From positions 1-9,369 of the forward strand of contig JAIRNN010000146.1 of assembly GCA_031257995.1 (NCBI GenBank): a stretch of DNA of 9,369 nt, written 5' to 3'. A program made the translations under genes and the position numbers. Below, piece by piece: positions 1 through 6,562 of this stretch. This DNA comes from Spirochaetaceae bacterium (GTDB lineage Bacteria; Spirochaetota; Spirochaetia; Treponematales; Breznakiellaceae). Numbering within the stretch: position 1 is the first letter of the stretch; every line of letters begins with the position of its first letter. A model generated the notes under the pieces. The model did no database searches. It was given only the letters and a program-made list of their open reading frames with translations, and was not told where the DNA came from.

Positions 1-55
1 CCTCTGCTTTAAATTCCGTGGTGTATACCCGCCGTGCTTTGTCTTGCTTTCCCAT
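1..55 (-). CDS. IS3-family transposase OrfA, N-terminal fragment
   Basis: Only the first 18 codons are in the window, reading MGKQDKARRVYTTEFKAE. The basic stretch followed by R-x-Y-T-x-E-F-K-x-E is the usual N-terminus of the helix-turn-helix OrfA protein of IS3-family elements, which binds the element ends. The ATG at 53-55 is preceded on the minus strand by GAGGAG (61-66 region), a strong Shine-Dalgarno sequence with normal spacing, which supports this start. In this family OrfA is normally joined to the DDE-domain OrfB by programmed -1 frameshifting, but that part is outside the window. Whether the element is intact cannot be judged. Confidence 0.72.
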   Translation of the reverse strand, partial: MGKQDKARRVYTTEFKAE

Positions 56-119
56 CTTCTTCTCCTCACCTGTTATAATTCCCGCTTATCTTTGTGCCTG
101 CCAGTTGGGGTAAGGTCCA
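1..119 (-). mobile_element. End of an IS3-family insertion sequence (element runs off the window)
   Basis: Read on the minus strand from 119, the sequence starts TGGACCTTACCCC, continues to a CAGGCACA stretch, and reaches a small ORF with a strong ribosome site. This matches the layout of the 5' end of IS3-family elements: a terminus beginning TG, a C-run a few bases in, and orfA starting within about 70 bp. The other end lies outside the window, so the inverted repeat and the target-site duplication cannot be checked. On the other side of position 119/120 the sequence turns directly into NADase-domain coding sequence, which is why I place the element boundary there. The boundary could be off by a few bases. 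Confidence 0.6.
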
Positions 120-519
120 GTGTGTCCCGTGGGTTGAGGGAGAGGCGGGGGCGGGAATCGGCGCGAACATAACAATAAGTTTTAAGACGCCAGTAAGAAC
201 AATCGCGTTGCTTAACGGGTATGTGGACATCGCAAAGAGATATTTGTACCGGCAGAATAACAGGGTGGCGGTTCTCAAAGTTGTTGATCTGGACAATAAC
301 AAAGAATACGAAATGAAATTTGAAGATATGGTATATTACAATTCGCTGCAGTTTGACGGCGAGACCTGCAATATTAAATTGATTATTATGTCGGCTTATC
401 CCGGGACAAAATACGATGATACTTGTATAACCCAGATGATATATCATTCACGGGGAGGTTATTCATCGGAAGGATATTTTGAAGATGTGCTGCGAGAGTA
501 TAAAAAACTTGATCCGTAA
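120..519 (+). pseudogene. NADase-type glycan-binding (discoidin-like) domain protein, 5' end lost to IS insertion
   Basis: The surviving frame reads PWVEGEAGAGIG near its start, then TISFKTPVRTIALLNGY, a YLYRQNNRV segment, and AYPGTKYDDTCITQM near the end. The order W-V-E-G...G-I-G, 'xLNGY', 'YxxNxRV', 'SxYPGxKYDDTCI' is how I recognise the beta-sandwich domain often annotated as NADase-type glycan-binding domain, common in secreted treponemal proteins. It is expected to be extracytoplasmic and carbohydrate-binding. The first third of the domain and any signal peptide are missing. The frame can be read upstream into the IS to a GTG at 94, but that part is IS sequence and there is no good ribosome site, so I treat it as a disrupted gene. 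The frame stops at 517-519, where toxin-like coding sequence begins in another frame, so its natural 3' end may also be missing. Confidence 0.65.
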
Positions 520-2111
520 CTATTCAACCGGCCTTCTTGAACTGCGTCTTGGCGGGGAAGGCGGCGCGAGCATGAACATCGGGACGGGCGGGGTAAACGC
601 GAGTATCCAGAATCTTGTGGCGGCGGGCCGGGGGCTGGCGGCGTATATTGATGTGAACGGGAAAATACTGGGCAGCGAACAGGACGCGGCGAGAGAATTC
701 GCCAGCCAGATGAGGACGTGGTATTCCGGGTCCGAAACGGAGCAAAAAGCCTTTAACGATGTGATAAACAACAGGTACCTGCTGGTGAAAGGGGGAGAAG
801 CGGACTACGATGACGGGACGGGGGGCCGGGCGTTTGCGAAGACGGTGAACAACGGGGACGGGACGCGGACGATGTATATAGGGACGGCGGCGCTGGAGGA
901 GGGGAGCCGGTTTGGGCTGAACGTGGTGTTTGGGCACGAGGCGTACCGGAACGGGGTGGACGACGGGGAAGAAGGGCAGCGGCTGGAGACGGAGCGTGCG
1001 GTGGAAGGGCACATAAACACGGCGGCCGCGCTGATGGCCGGGTACGGCGCCGGGTCTGTGGGAGGGGGGATTTGCGTATGAGGCGCTGGAGTACGGCACG
1101 GCGAGGGCGAACAACGACACGGGGAAGATGCGCGGGGTGCTGGACGGGTATGATTCGAGCGCGGATTACTGGAGGCTGATGGAAGACGGGAGTCTTGCGT
1201 ATGACGGCGACGGGTGTCTGAGAGACGAAAACGGCCTGTATATAAACAAAGACGGCAGCAGGACCGCGCAAAAAAGGAACGACACGGTCGGGGCGGAAAC
1301 CATAGAAGCCGGGCTGATAAATATACTTGCGCTTGACCCGGCAAAAAAGGAAGATGTCGCGAAGGTGCAGGATATGATGCTCTTGGCCGGCATGAAATAC
1401 CGGGTAAAGGAAGGGATGGATCCCAATGACCGGGAGGCGTGGTACTGGGACGGGTCGGTCGCGGAGGGAAATTCCAAAATAACGATAGGCCAAGAATGGC
1501 TGGCTCCTATGGGGATGGTGCATCTCCCGGCGGAGAGGTATACTGCTGTGGAAAAAGCCCTTGCCGCGTATGTTTCAAAAACGGCCGCAGCGCAAACAAC
1601 GCCGACAGATGTTCAACGGGGCTATCCTACACCTGATGAAATAGCCGGAGGAATGAAAGCAAAACCGGGAGAATCTCCAGATACTACATGGTGTAACAGG
1701 GCATCTTACCGGACAGACGCGGCATTGTTAGGCACCGAAATGGCTAATACAATAGTGACCAAAGAAGGCATTGGTTACACAAACGCCAATGCTATGGGGA
1801 AACTTCTTGCTGAAAAATACACAAGCGTTCCAGGATGGACGGTGCAGGATGCCGCAAACCGCAGCGCGGTAGGGAAAGTGTCGTATATTAATCCTATTCC
1901 TGGCGAATCAGGACATATTGCAACGGTTATTGCCAATTACGGAACCTATATTCCGGCACTTGGTCCGCGTACCGCGCAGGCAGGATCGACAAATGGTGAA
2001 ATGTGGGCTGAAAAGGGGTTTGGGACAACATTGAGTTCATCGAATTATTATATTTTGTCTCACCAAATTCTCCAGAAGGCCAATATAACACGGCGTATAA
2101 CGTATCCGTGA
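520..2111 (+). pseudogene. C-terminal part of a giant secreted/polymorphic-toxin-like protein, 5'-truncated and frameshifted
   Basis: Two reading frames join into one protein: 520-1069 (NYSTGLLELRLGG...NIGTGGVNASIQNL...) and 1070-2111. A run of six G's at 1064-1069 puts them out of frame. With five G's the protein reads GSVGGGFAYEALEYGTARAN without a break. Visible parts are a glycine-rich segment at about 540-600, a HEAYRNG...ETERAVEGHINTAAAL block at about 930-1030 (conserved His/Glu spacing, possibly metal-binding, unproven), and a GYDSSADYWRLM...DGDGCLRDENGLYIN block typical of treponemal hemagglutinin-like C-termini. A C-terminal domain follows, with TTWCNRA (Cys codon 1692-1694) and SGHIATVI (His codon 1914-1916). 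That Cys...His pair resembles CHAP or NlpC/P60 cysteine amidase/peptidase folds, so the tip may act on peptidoglycan; this is inference. The 5' part of the gene is absent, the first codons follow directly on the NADase remnant, and no usable start is evident (the in-frame ATG at 572 has a weak ribosome site). The tip is visibly less GC-rich than the backbone. Confidence 0.6.
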
Positions 2112-2144
2112 TGGGGATATGTGAATGCTCAAAGGTAGAGACAT

Positions 2145-2185
2145 AAGGCTGTTTCAAAGCTCAGTCGGTTTTGAAACAGCTTTTT
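2145..2185 (+). terminator. Rho-independent terminator after the toxin-like gene
   Basis: GCTGTTTCAAA (2148-2158) and TTTGAAACAGC (2170-2180) form a perfect 11-bp stem with an 11-base loop, followed at once by TTTTT (2181-2185). It lies about 35 bp after the TGA at 2109-2111. It separates the toxin-like gene from the YARHG gene, so the two are probably separate transcription units. Confidence 0.85.
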
Positions 2186-2199
2186 GGAAAGCTTAAATA
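2171..2199 (+). promoter_or_regulatory. Weak candidate promoter for the YARHG gene
   Basis: TTGAAA (2171-2176), a 17-base spacer, and TAAATA (2194-2199) resemble a sigma-70 promoter, although the -10 box is poor. The -35 box would lie inside the right arm of the preceding terminator. No better candidate is visible in the 127 bp between the genes. Confidence 0.3.
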
Positions 2200-2238
2200 A
2201 ATCTGGGTTTCCCGCTAAATTTAAAGAGGAGTTTTATT

Positions 2239-3065
2239 ATGAGAAGAAAAATCGTTGTTTTGGCGATGTTGTTGTATTTTGTATGCGCTGTTCAGAGTGT
2301 GACGGCTCAGGAAGATCCGGTTACCGAACCGGATAAGGTTGCTTCGGAATATTTACACTATTTCTCAAATCTTGGGTTTTCAACTTGTGACATTATCATG
2401 TATAACGGATATTGGGATTTGTATGAGGCAATCCGGGTATTTCATGAACTGGATATTGCGGTTTTGGACAAAAAAAAGCTGCGGCTGTTACGGAACGCGA
2501 TATACGCGAGGCATGGACTGATATTTAAATCGGAGGATTTACGGCTCTGGTTTTCGCAATTTCCGTGGTATAAGCCGCAGTATACCGATGTTGAGGACAA
2601 ACTTACCATGTATGACAAAATAAATATCAAAAGGATACAAGCCTATGAGAATCCGGCGCCAAACAAAAAAGTGACGGCGGCTGATTTAATCGGGGAATGG
2701 GAAGGCACTTTTCCCATTGCTGCCGGTTCTGTAAACAGGGTAATTATTTATGCTGGCGGCGGAATAGAATTTGAATACAACATAATGGCTCAAAAAATAA
2801 CGGGAATGACCAAAGGGACATACCGCATAGAGGATGGTTCTTTGGTTGTAATGATCACGGAGCAAAGACTGGAGTTGGGGGATATTTTGCTGAAGGATGG
2901 GGGGCTATGATGGGCGGCATTGGAGGCGATACAATGGCATGTACTCTGATTTATGACAAGCCGGTTCGGGCGGTGTTTCCGGTCGGCGAGATGGAAGAAG
3001 CGTTTTACGAATGGACAATAAAAAACTTCCTGCTTGGAACAAGCCGGAAGTTTAAGTTTAAGTAA
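2239..3065 (+). pseudogene. Exported YARHG-domain protein, frameshifted near the 3' end
   Basis: The ATG at 2239 follows AAGAGGAG (2224-2231) at good spacing. Residues 1-23 are a signal peptide: a basic MRRK, a hydrophobic core, and a likely cleavage at SVTA|QE. Residues 80-135 form the YARHG domain (RLLRNAIYARHGLIFKSEDL, then WF...WYKPQY and a KINIKRIQAYE tail), an extracytoplasmic domain of unknown role, often found in bacterial lipoproteins and secreted proteins. A beta-rich C-terminal part starts at about residue 148 (DLIGEWEGTF). The frame ends in a stop at 2908-2910. However, the next frame continues MMGGIGGDTMACTLIYD...FLLGTSRKFKFK to a TAA at 3063-3065. One extra G in the six-G run at 2899-2904 would join the two into a protein of about 275 residues (KDG-GAMMGGIGGD). 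It is therefore broken, or is a sequencing or phase-variation state. Confidence 0.7.
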
Positions 3066-3130
3066 CGCGAGCAAGTGAAAAATAATGGCGGTGTTTTTGG
3101 CCGCGTTATGCGGGTCCTCGGTACGGGATG

Positions 3131-3258
3131 GGGGCGTTGCGGGGGCCGGGCCCCCGCGGAGGGGGTAGCGTAAGACCAAACGGAGGGAGGTGTGGACGCG
3201 CCTTTAGCGCGGACACATCGACCGGAGAGCGGGCTGGAGCGAGGGGGAGACTTCCCCC
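3131..3258 (-). repeat. Dispersed GC-rich hairpin repeat, copy A
   Basis: Read on the minus strand from 3258, this begins GGGGGAAGTCTCCCCC then TCGCTCC, passes CTCTCCGGTCGAT, TAAAGGCGCG and CACCTCCCTCCGTTTGGTC, and ends CGCTACCCCCTC...GGCCCCCGCAACGCCCC. It is nearly the same as the copy at 9069-9197, also about 128 bp long. The first 16 bases form a 6-bp stem-loop. At the other end GCGGGGGCC/GGCCCCCGC (3139-3157) is a perfect 9-bp palindrome. It lies between the 3' ends of the YARHG and AAA+ ATPase genes. Short reading frames through it keep a similar peptide in several copies, but the copies are intergenic, so I take that as a by-product of sequence identity. Confidence 0.85.
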
Positions 3259-3294
3259 GCCTGACCTTATATTTTCTTGGCGGAAGCACTGTAT

Positions 3295-4254
3295 TCACTC
3301 CCCGCCAGACTCCGCTTTTTCCACTTCTGCCGCGCAGAGTTCCCGAATGATCGTTGCCGCCTTGCCGTTATCCGCATTCTTCAGCCGGATCCGGTGCGCC
3401 AGAACGGGCGCCGCCGTTTCGAGTACGTCTTCCGCCGAAACAAAGTCGCGGCCCTTGACAAAAGCGTGAGCGCGGGCGGCTGCAAGAAAGTGGAGGCTTG
3501 CGCGGGGAGACGCGCCCAGAGAAAGCGCCGGATATGCCCGTGTCGCGCGTACCGTCCCGGCAACCGCCATCTTCAGCGCGGGATGACAGAAAAGCGCGTC
3601 GCACGACTCTTGCGCCGCCCGCAACGCCGTCGCGTCAATCACTGGCTCCAACATGCGCAGATTGTGTTCCGAGGAAGGCTCGTCAAGCAACGCAAGCTCC
3701 GTCTCCCGGTCGGGATACCCAATGGAAAGCCGCATAAGAAACCGGTCCAACTGCGCCGTCGGCAGCGGAAACGTCCCTTCACTCTCAATCGGATTCTCCG
3801 TCGCGATGACAAAAAACGGCTCCGGCGGATAGTGAGACGAGTTGCCGATCGTAACCTGCCCTTCCGCCATCACCTCAAGCAACGCGGACTGTACCTTAGG
3901 CGTCGTCCGGTTGATCTCGTCCGCGAGCACGATGTTGGACAGAACCGGTCCCGGCATAAACCGAAACGCCCTCTCCTCCGGGTCCCACACATCCACCCCC
4001 GTAATGTCGTAAGGCAGCAGATCCGGCGTAAACTGAATCCGCTTGAAACTCAGCGCCGCGCCGCTCTCCCCCGCAATGAGCCGCGCAAACGCCTTCGCCG
4101 CCGTCGTCTTTCCCAGCCCCGGATTGTCCTCAATGAGCACGTGCCCCCGCGCCAGCACCGCCGCCGTCAGCATCTCCAGAAACCCCCGTTTCCCGTGAAT
4201 TACCCGCTCCGCCCCCGCGACCAGCCGCCCCGCCGCGCTCATACCGTCCGTCAT
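3295..4254 (-). CDS. MoxR-family AAA+ ATPase
   Basis: This 319-residue protein is full length for the MoxR/AAA_3 family. Residues 37-51 hold a Walker A motif (NPGLGKT at 44-50). Walker B is IVLADE at 108-113, followed by the typical INRTTPKVQSALLEVM. Sensor 1 is IATEN (150-154) within IATENPIESEG, PLPTAQLDRF follows at about 163-172, and sensor 2 is GASPR (247-251). MoxR ATPases act as chaperone-like enzymes that insert cofactors or remodel protein complexes, often together with DUF58 and von Willebrand A proteins. No such partner is visible here: the gene is alone, with repeat DNA on both sides, so its target is unknown. The ATG at 4252-4254 has GGGAGAG a few bases upstream on the minus strand. 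A second ATG four codons later is possible. The stop is TGA at 3295-3297. All motifs are intact. Confidence 0.93.
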   Translation of the reverse strand: MTDGMSAAGRLVAGAERVIHGKRGFLEMLTAAVLARGHVLIEDNPGLGKTTAAKAFARLIAGESGAALSFKRIQFTPDLLPYDITGVDVWDPEERAFRFMPGPVLSNIVLADEINRTTPKVQSALLEVMAEGQVTIGNSSHYPPEPFFVIATENPIESEGTFPLPTAQLDRFLMRLSIGYPDRETELALLDEPSSEHNLRMLEPVIDATALRAAQESCDALFCHPALKMAVAGTVRATRAYPALSLGASPRASLHFLAAARAHAFVKGRDFVSAEDVLETAAPVLAHRIRLKNADNGKAATIIRELCAAEVEKAESGGE

Positions 4255-4309
4255 ACTCTCCCGTCCTTACGCACGAATACTGCCATTTTTTATAATCATT
4301 GGTTAGAGA

Positions 4310-4397
4310 GGGGGAAGGCTTCCCCTCGCTCCAGCCATCGCAAAAGTGCAAGCCCAGTCGGGCTTGCACTTTTGCGCCGTCTTACGCTACCCCCTCT
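4310..4397 (+). repeat. Dispersed repeat, copy D, with a different centre
   Basis: The ends match the family: GGGGGAAGGCTTCCCC then TCGCTCCAGCC at the left, and CTTACGCTACCCCCTCT at the right. The middle is not the usual sequence but a long perfect hairpin (4339-4376). The copy lies 56 bp upstream of the start of the AAA+ ATPase gene, in opposite orientation to copy A at that gene's other end. It may belong to a related subfamily. Confidence 0.7.
4339..4376. repeat. Perfect 17-bp inverted repeat (38-nt hairpin)
   Basis: CGCAAAAGTGCAAGCCC (4339-4355) and its exact complement GGGCTTGCACTTTTGCG (4360-4376) flank a 4-base loop, AGTC. No T-run follows on either strand, so it is not a standard terminator, although it could still stop transcription coming from pdxK. 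Its perfection and its place inside a repeat copy suggest a mobile or structured-RNA element. Confidence 0.85.
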
Positions 4398-4442
4398 CCA
4401 AAGGACGTAGTCCCGGGCTCCGCCCCTAAAACCCCATCCACC

Positions 4443-4560
4443 CCTCTGGGAAATTGGAAATAGAAAGTGGATAATGGAAAATAACAGAAATGAACCGTAC
4501 AATCTCCAAAATCTTCATTATCCATTTTCAATTATCCATTATCAATTCCCCCGAAGGGGG
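4443..4560. repeat. A/T-rich repeat with degenerate inverted arms and a CCCCCGAAGGGGG end
   Basis: The left arm (about 4445-4485) repeats GGATAATGGAAAATA-like units. The right arm (about 4515-4546) carries the complementary ATTATCCATTTTCAATTATC type of sequence. It ends at CCCCCGAAGGGGG (4548-4560), a short stem-loop. A shorter version ending in the same TTCAATTCCCCCGAAGGGGG lies at 7741-7789. It sits just past the 3' end of pdxK. No reading frame here looks real. Confidence 0.55.
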
Positions 4561-4581
4561 GAAGGCGCGGCGCAGCCGCAT

Positions 4582-5397
4582 TTATTTGAATAGCGTTTCC
4601 TTTCTCCAGCCGCTTGGATTTCCCGGCCCAACCCACCGGTTGAGCGCAAAACTCCCGGCAAGACTCAAACTGATAAACTTTTTAGCCAAAACAACAGCGT
4701 CATACACCGAAAGCCCCCGCGCAAGACCGGCCGCTATTGCCGCCGAGGTGGTACAACCCGCCCCATGTGTCCAATTCGTCTTTATCAGCGGCGCCTCCAG
4801 TGTTTCAAACGTTTTCCCGTCGTACAAAATATCGACGGCCTTCACTGCGCCGGGCAGTTTTGCGCCGCCTTTGACAAACACGTGCGCCGTCCCCTTGTCA
4901 GAAATAATACGCGCCGCTTCTTTCATCCGTTCGATAGTCGTGATGTCCTTTATCCCGGAAAGCTGCCCCGCCTCAAAGAGATTCGGCGTCGCCACCAGCG
5001 CGAGCGGAAGCAGTTTTCCCGCAACCGCCGCATTCAGTTCGGGATTAAGCGCCTCGTCGTTTCCCTTGCACACCATCACCGGGTCAAGCACGTAGTTTTT
5101 TATCTGATGAGCCGTTATATATTCGCGGGTCAACTCCACCGCATAAAACGTCCCCAGCATGCCGGATTTTACCGCAGTAACCCCCACTCCCTTAAAAATG
5201 GTCTCCATTTGCGCCTTCAGTGTCTTTTCATCCACCGGAAACACGCCATGCGCCCAATTTTTGTCGGGATCCATCGTCGCAATAAGCGTCACCGCCGCCA
5301 TCCCGTAGAGGCCGTATTCTTCAAATGTTTTCAGATCCGCCTCAAGTCCGGCCCCCCCTGAAGCGTCCGAACCGGCAACCGTTACGATTCTAACCAT
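4582..5397 (-). CDS. pdxK: Pyridoxal/pyridoxine kinase (B. subtilis-type PdxK, ThiD-like)
   Basis: This 271-residue protein belongs to the ribokinase-fold ThiD/PdxK group. It phosphorylates pyridoxal, pyridoxine or pyridoxamine with ATP in the cytoplasm to supply PLP; some members also phosphorylate the thiamine precursor HMP. Visible motifs are the N-terminal TVAGSDASGGAGLEADLKTF (residues 6-25), MDPDKNWAHGVFP (42-54), DPVMVCKG (105-112), TPNLFEAGQLSG (137-148) and THGAGCTTSAA (210-220). In most of the superfamily the last motif is GAGD; here it is GAGC. Together with Cys110, Cys215 gives the two-cysteine arrangement known from the Gram-positive PdxK kinases, where the cysteine replacing the base Asp contacts the pyridoxal aldehyde. 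That favours PdxK over ThiD. AAGGAGA (5403-5409) precedes the ATG (5395-5397), and the promoter lies directly upstream. It is a single-gene unit. Confidence 0.9.
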   Translation of the reverse strand: MVRIVTVAGSDASGGAGLEADLKTFEEYGLYGMAAVTLIATMDPDKNWAHGVFPVDEKTLKAQMETIFKGVGVTAVKSGMLGTFYAVELTREYITAHQIKNYVLDPVMVCKGNDEALNPELNAAVAGKLLPLALVATPNLFEAGQLSGIKDITTIERMKEAARIISDKGTAHVFVKGGAKLPGAVKAVDILYDGKTFETLEAPLIKTNWTHGAGCTTSAAIAAGLARGLSVYDAVVLAKKFISLSLAGSFALNRWVGPGNPSGWRKETLFK

Positions 5398-5432
5398 GTC
5401 TTTCTCCTTGTACGAAAGAATATATTACCGCC

Positions 5433-5461
5433 TTTATAGGATATATCGAACCTTTTGTCAA
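5433..5461 (-). promoter_or_regulatory. Sigma-70-type promoter of pdxK
   Basis: On the minus strand TTGACA (5461-5456), a 17-base spacer and TATAAA (5438-5433) make a near-consensus promoter. It implies a leader of only about 30 nt, which leaves no room for a thiamine or other riboswitch. Confidence 0.85.
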
Positions 5462-5462
5462 T

Positions 5463-5756
5463 GGAGGCCGGAATAACAGTGGCCGGAAACGCGGGCTGGA
5501 TCACGGGGAACCACGGATACTTTATGATATTTTGTAAAAGGGGTAACTTATATCCAACGGGATACAGGGGCCGGAACCGATTGTTCCGTGCAGGGAGGGA
5601 ACGGCCGGGAAAACCCCCGGCAGACCCCGCCACAGATACTAATCACCACGGCGGTCGAAGAAAAAAGTGAGGAGCGGCGTTTCGGCGCCGCTGCCTCGAA
5701 TAGGATCTTGGTTTACCCCGAGTAGAGACTTGTTACTCTATACGAAGGAGAAGGGA
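5463..5756. other. Gene-free stretch between pdxK and the IS110 remnant
   Basis: I see no convincing gene in these 294 bp. They hold ATCACGGGGAACCACGGAT (5500-5518), repeated with one change at 9217-9235, and a hairpin AGCGGCG/CGCCGCT with a 6-base loop (5673-5692). The part after about 5660 is probably the non-coding left end of the IS110-type element, since it leads straight to AAGGAG and the transposase ATG. The two short open frames here show no family features. Confidence 0.5.
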
Positions 5757-6562
5757 ATGGCAAGAAGGTCTGTGGGAATCGATTTGGCGAAGCGGACGAT
5801 AGAAGCGCGCGTTCTGGAGGGAGGGAATATTGAGCGGCACGGGCTGACAACGAATGAGAAAGCCGGAAGATTTTAGTGTCGCTGTTGCGGAAGACGGATG
5901 CAGTGGGCTATGAAGCCTGCCGTTACGGTAAGCGGGCCGTAAGGTAACGGCGTTAAACCCCGGGGCTTTACGGATTATCTGGAAGACACGCTGAAGACAG
6001 CGAAGTACCTGCAGGGTATGCCGGAGGAGCAGTGTGGCGCGCCGCTTCCGGACGAGGAAGAGGAGGCGTTTCGTCCGGACATGCCGGTGAAGGAGTTTCT
6101 GAAGAAGGAGCGGGCGGCGGGGCAGGTTTTTTAAGCCGATAGTCTGTCTGTTTACAGAACGGATATAATTAACCGCTAAGATACTATGATTTAAATTATC
6201 GGAAACAAGTGATATTCTGGTTCGGAGGAAATCTGGAAAACCGGAGGAACCTCGTCGCTAAAGTTAATCTTGCTCCGGCCGCCGTAAAACAAAGTGCCGC
6301 CGCCAGGGGCGAGTCCGGCGGGACGGTTTGAGAATGCGGCGTGGGCGAGCAGCCGGCTGGTACCGGGGGTGTATATGTCCGGGGATATGGCCCGGTACGG
6401 GAGGATCACGAAGCGGGGAAACGGGTACTTGAGGGCACTGCCCGCACGGGGAGCGTGGGGAATAACGAGGTCCAAAAACGGCGGGGCATTGAGCGCGTAA
6501 CCGGGCCGGGAGTTGTCAGGGGAAAGGCGGATTACAAAATCTGCCGGTTCTCCTTGACATAA
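5757..6562 (+). pseudogene. IS110-family transposase, remnant with internal deletions and frameshifts
   Basis: Three pieces of one protein lie in order. Piece one (5757-5947) starts at an ATG with AAGGAGAAGG upstream and reads ARRSVGIDLAKRTIEARVL, the N-terminal DEDD-domain start. It shifts frame at about 5875 and goes on SLLRKTDAVGYEAC before losing homology. Piece two (about 5973-6134) reads LEDTLKTAKYLQGMPEEQ, then DEEEEAFRPDMPVKEFLKKERAA, the later DEDD region, and ends at a TAA. Piece three (about 6324-6500) reads RFENAAWASSRLVPGVYMSG, GRITKRGNGYLRAL and RSKNGGAL, the C-terminal Transposase_20 region, followed by a degenerate tail that stays open to 6562 in the +1 frame. Full IS110 transposases have about 350-400 residues and about half of that is missing, so it cannot be active. 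IS110 elements usually carry a guide RNA at one end; none can be identified here. Confidence 0.8.

Noticed and set aside
524..1523. Long minus-strand open frames (198, 256 and 179 codons) opposite the toxin-like gene
   Set aside because: They are rich in Arg, Pro and Ser with no recognisable motifs, and the plus strand carries clear family blocks. They reflect the strong G bias of the coding strand.
3277..4410. A 377-codon plus-strand open frame, longer than the AAA+ ATPase gene it overlaps
   Set aside because: Its product is extremely Arg/Pro-rich with no family motif, and it is antisense to a gene with every AAA+ motif intact. It is a shadow of high-GC codon usage.
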